From Betaproteobacteria bacterium (GTDB taxonomy: Bacteria; Pseudomonadota; Gammaproteobacteria; Burkholderiales; Casimicrobiaceae), in NCBI GenBank assembly GCA_016716425.1, contig JADJWJ010000002.1:248001-312000 (forward strand): a DNA stretch of 64,000 nt, read 5' to 3'. Positions within the stretch are counted from its first letter, which is position 1. Each line of letters opens with the position of its first letter. A program made the translations under genes and the position numbers. The notes beneath the pieces are model-generated. The model saw only the letters and a program-made list of their open reading frames with translations, made no database searches and was not told where the DNA came from. Shown piece by piece: positions 60,901 through 64,000 of the stretch.

Positions 60901-63900
60901 CGCGTTCGACGTCGTCGTCACCACGGTCCCGTTGGCATCCTTCACGACGGTCACGTTCCCTTTGTAATCGGTGGTCGTGACCGCGCCGGTGCGCAGGTCC
61001 TCGCGCCGCAGCAACCGGCCGTCCGCGTCATACCCGAACCGGAAGCGCCCGCCCGTGCCGCCGATCTCGGCGATGCGTCCGCCGGGCGTGTACGTGAACG
61101 ATTGCTCAAAGAGCGGACCAGTCGCCCGAAGACGACGGCCGAGGCCGTCGTAGCGCATGGTCGCCAGGTGGCCCGACGAAGATTTGGTCGCGCGGACCCG
61201 ACCGAGACTGTCGTAAACCGTGTACTCGACGCCGGCCGGCGACTCGACCCGGACGGCCCGCCCTAGCGCGTCGTAGCGCGTCGTCGTCACGCGCTTGCCT
61301 GGCGTCTCCACGAACCCGGCCGCTGCCGCATCGGCGCGCCGCTCCGGCGCATGCTGCGTGACCGAGACGAGGCGGCCGGCGAAGTCGTACTCGTTCACCG
61401 TGACGTGGCCGAGCGGATCGGTCATCCGCGTCATCCGGTTTCCGATGTCGTACTCGAGGTGCGTCTCACCTCCGTTTGGGCTTTCGATCTTCTCCAGTCG
61501 CAAGTGCTCGGAGTAGTGCCATCGCGACACCTCGGTCGGACCGTTCAGCGCGTGCGTGGTGCGCTCGATCGCGTTCCGGTAAGCGTCGAATGCGTAGTCG
61601 GTGCGCCGGGCGGCGGAAGTGCCGGAGAACACTTCCACGCGAGTGACATTGCCGGCGTCGTCGTGCATCAGGCGGGTGACGGCACCCAGCGCGTCCGTCC
61701 ACGACCGAAGCCGCCCGAAGCCGTCGTAGCGCAACGTTCCGACCGCCGTCGCCTTCGCGTATCCGGACTTGACCTCGATCAGTTGCCCGTTAACGTCCCA
61801 GGTCCGCGTGGTGGTGTGTGCGGCGGTCGTACCGGCCGCCTCCACCGCCTCGACGAGCAGGCCGCGGGCGTCGTACTTGAACTCCGAGCGGTGCGCCGGC
61901 CCCCCCGCGAGTGACGGCGCCTCGATCGACGAGAGCCGTCCGTCGCTGCCGTAGACGAAGACGGACTCCTGCTTGAGGCCGCCGCCCTCGATCGTCTCGT
62001 GCGTGACGCGTCCGAGTTCGTCGAGAGTGCGTCGCAGCGTGCGCACGCGCTCAGGCTCGCCGGCGAATCCCGGCAGGTCCGGAGCGCCGTCGAGGTGATC
62101 GCGCACGACGGTCGCGACCTCGATCTCCTGCCCGTTTGCGTCGTACTTGTAATCGGTACGCACGCCGAGGCCGCCGGGATCGACGATGCGCCGCGTGACC
62201 ATGCCGAACGGGTCCCGCGCGTAGCTCGTGGTTCCGGCATGGGTCTCGTGCGTCGTCACGTGCCCGGGGCCCGTGCGGTCGAAGCGCTCGAAGCCCCCGC
62301 CCGGGTACCGGATCGCGATGACATTCCCGTCGGAATCGTACGTGTATCGCGTGCGCCCGAGTCCGGTATCGGACACCTCGCGCTGGCCGACGTCGCTGTA
62401 CTCGAAGCGGTTTGGCGGGCGGGGCAGAACGCTGCCGTCCGGTTGTCGCACGGGTGGATCCTGGATCGACGACGGGTTGCCGCGGTGCCCGGGCGTGAAG
62501 TAGTCGCCGTACTCGTAGCGCGTCGTGTTGCCGGCGGAGTCCGTGGCCGCGGCAAGCTGGTTGTACAGGGGCTCGTAGCTCTGGTGGCTCGCGAGCGTGC
62601 GGCTGTCGGTGCCCACCAGCTCGACGGTGAGCAGATTGCCGCGGGCGAGGTTGTTCTCGTACGTGATACCGGGCTTGTCGCGGATCGGACCGAGCGTGAC
62701 GGGCGCGTTGGCAGTCTCGTAGCGGAAGCGCGTGCCGCCGCCTCCAGGATTCGTCAGCTCGATGACCTGCGTATCGTCATTGTGTGCGAACCCGGTCCGC
62801 CACGGTCCCCCGTGGTTCTTGTTCTTTGGCACGACCGTGCTGCTGGCGACGACGGGGAAGCCGCCCGCCGCGCCGAGCGCGTAGACGAGCCGGTCGCCGC
62901 CCGGAAGCACCACGGTCGTGCCATTGACGCTCGTCGTCTGACCGCCCATCGTCTGGGTCGTCACGCGCAGGCCTGCGTACCCGTTCTTGAGTGTCGGCAG
63001 ACCCGTGCTGCCGCGCGCGCAGTTGTTCGGGTCGCGATAGTCGGTCATTTGCCGGTTCGAGTCGTAGGCGAACTCCCATCGCCGCGTCGCGCCGCCCAGC
63101 ACAGTCGTAGTGCCGGCGTCTCCACCCGCCGCGACCGTGACCGCGACCAGCGTTGCGTCGGACGCGCTTCGGTAGTGATACTGCACGGTGAGCCCACCGC
63201 CGACCACGCGCTCGATCCGGTGGATCTGTTCGGTGCCGGTCCTCAGCGTGCAGTCGTAGTTGGTCGCGTACGCACCCTGATTGATGGGCGTCGTCTGGAC
63301 GACGTACTTGCGGCCCGCCGCATCCTCGATCAGCCGCAGCATCCGGTTCTGCGTCAGCGGGTTGATCGGTCCGCCGTAGTACAGCGTCACGCGCACGTTG
63401 CGCGCCTTGCTGTCGAAGCGCGACAGGATGTAGATGAGCTGCCCGCGGCAGTTGAAGACGTAGCGGGTGCCGTTCTTCTCGCGCAGAACGTAGAAGATGC
63501 GCTCGGTCTTCTCGACGTTCGGGTGCTCGCCGAACGGGTGCGGCTGCTTAGGCAGCAGGATGTAGCGCTCGAACTCGTGGAACTGGCCGTTCGGCGACAG
63601 GTAGGTCGTCACGCGGGCACGGAACCGGGTGTCGAAGTTGAAGACGTCGCGCGTGTCGGAGTCACGCTCGACGTAGCGCTCGCCGCGGCCCTGCCCGTTG
63701 TAGTACCAGAGCGCCGCTTGCTCGACGCCCGCCTGCTCGGCGAACAGGCCGTTGGCGAGCTTGCGCGCCGCGATCGGGACCAGCCGCTTGTTGTAGACGA
63801 AGTCCCAGCCGTGGCCCATGAGGCCGCCGTCCTGGTACTCGACGTCGCCACGGAAATGGCGCGTCCAGACGATGTCGAGCGCGAGCGCCGGCACGTCGAG

Positions 63901-64000
63901 GTCGATCTGGTTGGTGAAGAACGCGCCGTTGTGCAGGAAAACCTGCACCGCTCCCACGGCCGGGTCGCGCGGTGCCTCGTACTGCGGCGGCGGCTTCAGC
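57913..64000 (-). CDS. Rhs-family polymorphic toxin with C-terminal HExxH domain (N-terminus beyond the right edge)
   Basis: This very large Rhs protein is cut by the window; over 2000 residues are visible. The visible start (VFLHNGAFFTNQIDLDVPALALDIVWTRHF) is the DUF6531-like entry to the Rhs shell. About twenty YD repeats follow (for example TYDPLGRLVKATTD). The usual end of the core is modified (RFYVHEDLNGSIREASDADGRLHPVRQ). Next is a hydrophobic, Gly-rich stretch (about 58800-59280), then a C-terminal domain of about 230 residues with STIVHEGIHAMGGGE. HEGIH is encoded at 58315-58329 and fits a zincin metallopeptidase. No immunity gene is apparent beside it. Confidence 0.88.
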   Translation of the reverse strand, partial: LKPPPQYEAPRDPAVGAVQVFLHNGAFFTNQIDLDVPALALDIVWTRHFRGDVEYQDGGLMGHGWDFVYNKRLVPIAARKLANGLFAEQAGVEQAALWYYNGQGRGERYVERDSDTRDVFNFDTRFRARVTTYLSPNGQFHEFERYILLPKQPHPFGEHPNVEKTERIFYVLREKNGTRYVFNCRGQLIYILSRFDSKARNVRVTLYYGGPINPLTQNRMLRLIEDAAGRKYVVQTTPINQGAYATNYDCTLRTGTEQIHRIERVVGGGLTVQYHYRSASDATLVAVTVAAGGDAGTTTVLGGATRRWEFAYDSNRQMTDYRDPNNCARGSTGLPTLKNGYAGLRVTTQTMGGQTTSVNGTTVVLPGGDRLVYALGAAGGFPVVASSTVVPKNKNHGGPWRTGFAHNDDTQVIELTNPGGGGTRFRYETANAPVTLGPIRDKPGITYENNLARGNLLTVELVGTDSRTLASHQSYEPLYNQLAAATDSAGNTTRYEYGDYFTPGHRGNPSSIQDPPVRQPDGSVLPRPPNRFEYSDVGQREVSDTGLGRTRYTYDSDGNVIAIRYPGGGFERFDRTGPGHVTTHETHAGTTSYARDPFGMVTRRIVDPGGLGVRTDYKYDANGQEIEVATVVRDHLDGAPDLPGFAGEPERVRTLRRTLDELGRVTHETIEGGGLKQESVFVYGSDGRLSSIEAPSLAGGPAHRSEFKYDARGLLVEAVEAAGTTAAHTTTRTWDVNGQLIEVKSGYAKATAVGTLRYDGFGRLRSWTDALGAVTRLMHDDAGNVTRVEVFSGTSAARRTDYAFDAYRNAIERTTHALNGPTEVSRWHYSEHLRLEKIESPNGGETHLEYDIGNRMTRMTDPLGHVTVNEYDFAGRLVSVTQHAPERRADAAAAGFVETPGKRVTTTRYDALGRAVRVESPAGVEYTVYDSLGRVRATKSSSGHLATMRYDGLGRRLRATGPLFEQSFTYTPGGRIAEIGGTGGRFRFGYDADGRLLRREDLRTGAVTTTDYKGNVTVVKDANGTVVTTTSNAVGQPLTVVAKLATRSLPGHPGFALVGGDQRHTYTYDPLGRLVKATTDRGSEVILEYDGLDRVFREHQTYAGQRQTTERTYADDFSWSETVYPTLADGTRVRHVADRIGRIERVEADGRIVATYTYSGLDRLAARRAGNLVQTRFQYDDRERLTLMQVARRDAGAGPLGRVVWAQRAAYGTRGADELTDTRFGDGSGPDVVLRTAFSRDGFGRATLTTTSVSAVVGAGGATADETSATAMRYDGSRLVESMAFDGVAGGKARALRVDTLEYDDKADRVRHTVTQGGFDAKVAVPTAIGMPTAMASAEVAAKGEQTFAYDANGNLVADGRYLYAYDFRNRLVLVQDTWAPWGYHESVRFDYDAVDRRIAIHRLRDVEPKQQLVSWAPPWIGGMTWLVYDGDRVIVEAIRNHPKAGPLPRFVARYIHGGRPGELLAFDRRPEADPNEDTRRFYVHEDLNGSIREASDADGRLHPVRQMDALAGRPLGERSPGEAVMVGRTGVRLPYIGGAARVDGFAAMIYRDDVARHSHDYRRAPNYHKAADRGLFAESISSAQTTGLVALGAVTAAAFAPTIVGAVAPYLGTIGSFAARQTALGYGVSALSGGSISFGVYGGTALLAGSPFDANEAAAAFASGALFGMAGGFVNGLGFGLVKSLAADVGVSFAVGTMLSLATGDPLATATNDGAAGALMDGVIGFVGGAYGAAARSVASRMARQGAALAPQPPTHTAAPARRAVEPGFTDPALAETRTGALPVLEPNPPGFVLGRNSQWSGDLRILVQDMMFDLDMGSKVSQELARRIRHGQLTVRLYSGQAGDGIARAAGYWHPAEPTAVNINIDAIRRMPGGGGRFRSESAASTIVHEGIHAMGGGEVSAHVGQAIFLYRTFRREILSVPRGIDLTKGVLPAVRTTHIELLNVVRTENMHAVVNRILSIKDVYTLRNIRGWGRPVDPWIAAQGGWGRALNINDPIYDAMERNWRDWIPWANDAEGAFGYRMGMW

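Overview
The window is a GC-rich (about 70 %) chromosomal segment with dense, codon-biased genes. It most resembles a betaproteobacterium of the Burkholderiales type. Support for this: a narXL-narK-narGHJI nitrate respiration locus, an earP-efp pair with an arginine at EF-P position 32, a GH15-otsB-otsA trehalose operon, a TAXI-type TRAP transporter with a DUF1850 partner, and several families of dispersed palindromic and tandem intergenic repeats. The genus cannot be fixed from sequence alone. I see no rRNA, tRNA, CRISPR array, transposase or prophage. Most very long opposite-strand reading frames are GC-driven shadows.

Layout. 1-6 kb: the 5' part of a TGS-domain GTPase gene (minus, running off the left edge), an MFS transporter, a Gfo/Idh/MocA oxidoreductase, two small proteins, and a DASS anion symporter whose start is separated from its body by an apparent one-base frameshift. 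6.4-10.1 kb: a large secreted subtilisin-like peptidase with Ig-like repeats. 10.9-24.5 kb: an anaerobic nitrate respiration block with an FNR-like site, sensor NarX, regulator NarL, transporter NarK, the reductase NarGHJI, a PpiC/NifM-like chaperone, a small unknown and a beta-carbonic anhydrase. NarX/NarL should sense nitrate and drive narK and narGHJI. NarJ and the prolyl isomerase would serve maturation. NarJ carries an unusual in-frame tail made of a dispersed repeat.

24.5-38.6 kb: accessory envelope genes. These are an amidohydrolase / YtkA-like / di-heme peroxidase operon, the repair glycosylase Tag, a secreted protein made of 24-residue repeats, an 820-residue secreted protein with Ig-like repeats, a TPR protein, a three-gene NTF2-like / CdsA-like / DKNYY lipoprotein operon, a class V aminotransferase and a membrane-anchored unknown. 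38.7-41.4 kb: efp and its rhamnosyltransferase earP, then a DsbA/FrnE oxidoreductase. 41.4-46.3 kb: a trehalose operon in which OtsA is fused to an N-terminal membrane sensor module. 46.5-56.8 kb: a CaiB/BaiF CoA-transferase, a sensor Ser/Thr kinase, the TRAP-TAXI system, an FAD oxidase and an 8-oxoguanine-deaminase-type amidohydrolase.

56.9-64 kb: a CsgG-like lipoprotein-type gene, again split by a one-base loss in a C5 tract, and an incomplete Rhs polymorphic toxin. The Rhs protein ends in a zincin-like HExxH domain, and no immunity gene is visible next to it. The two frameshifts have the same form (C5 where C6 would restore the frame), so consensus error must be excluded before they are called pseudogenes. 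The most unusual features are the repeat-invaded NarJ tail, the sensor-OtsA fusion, the metallopeptidase-tipped Rhs protein and the 24-residue repeat exoprotein.
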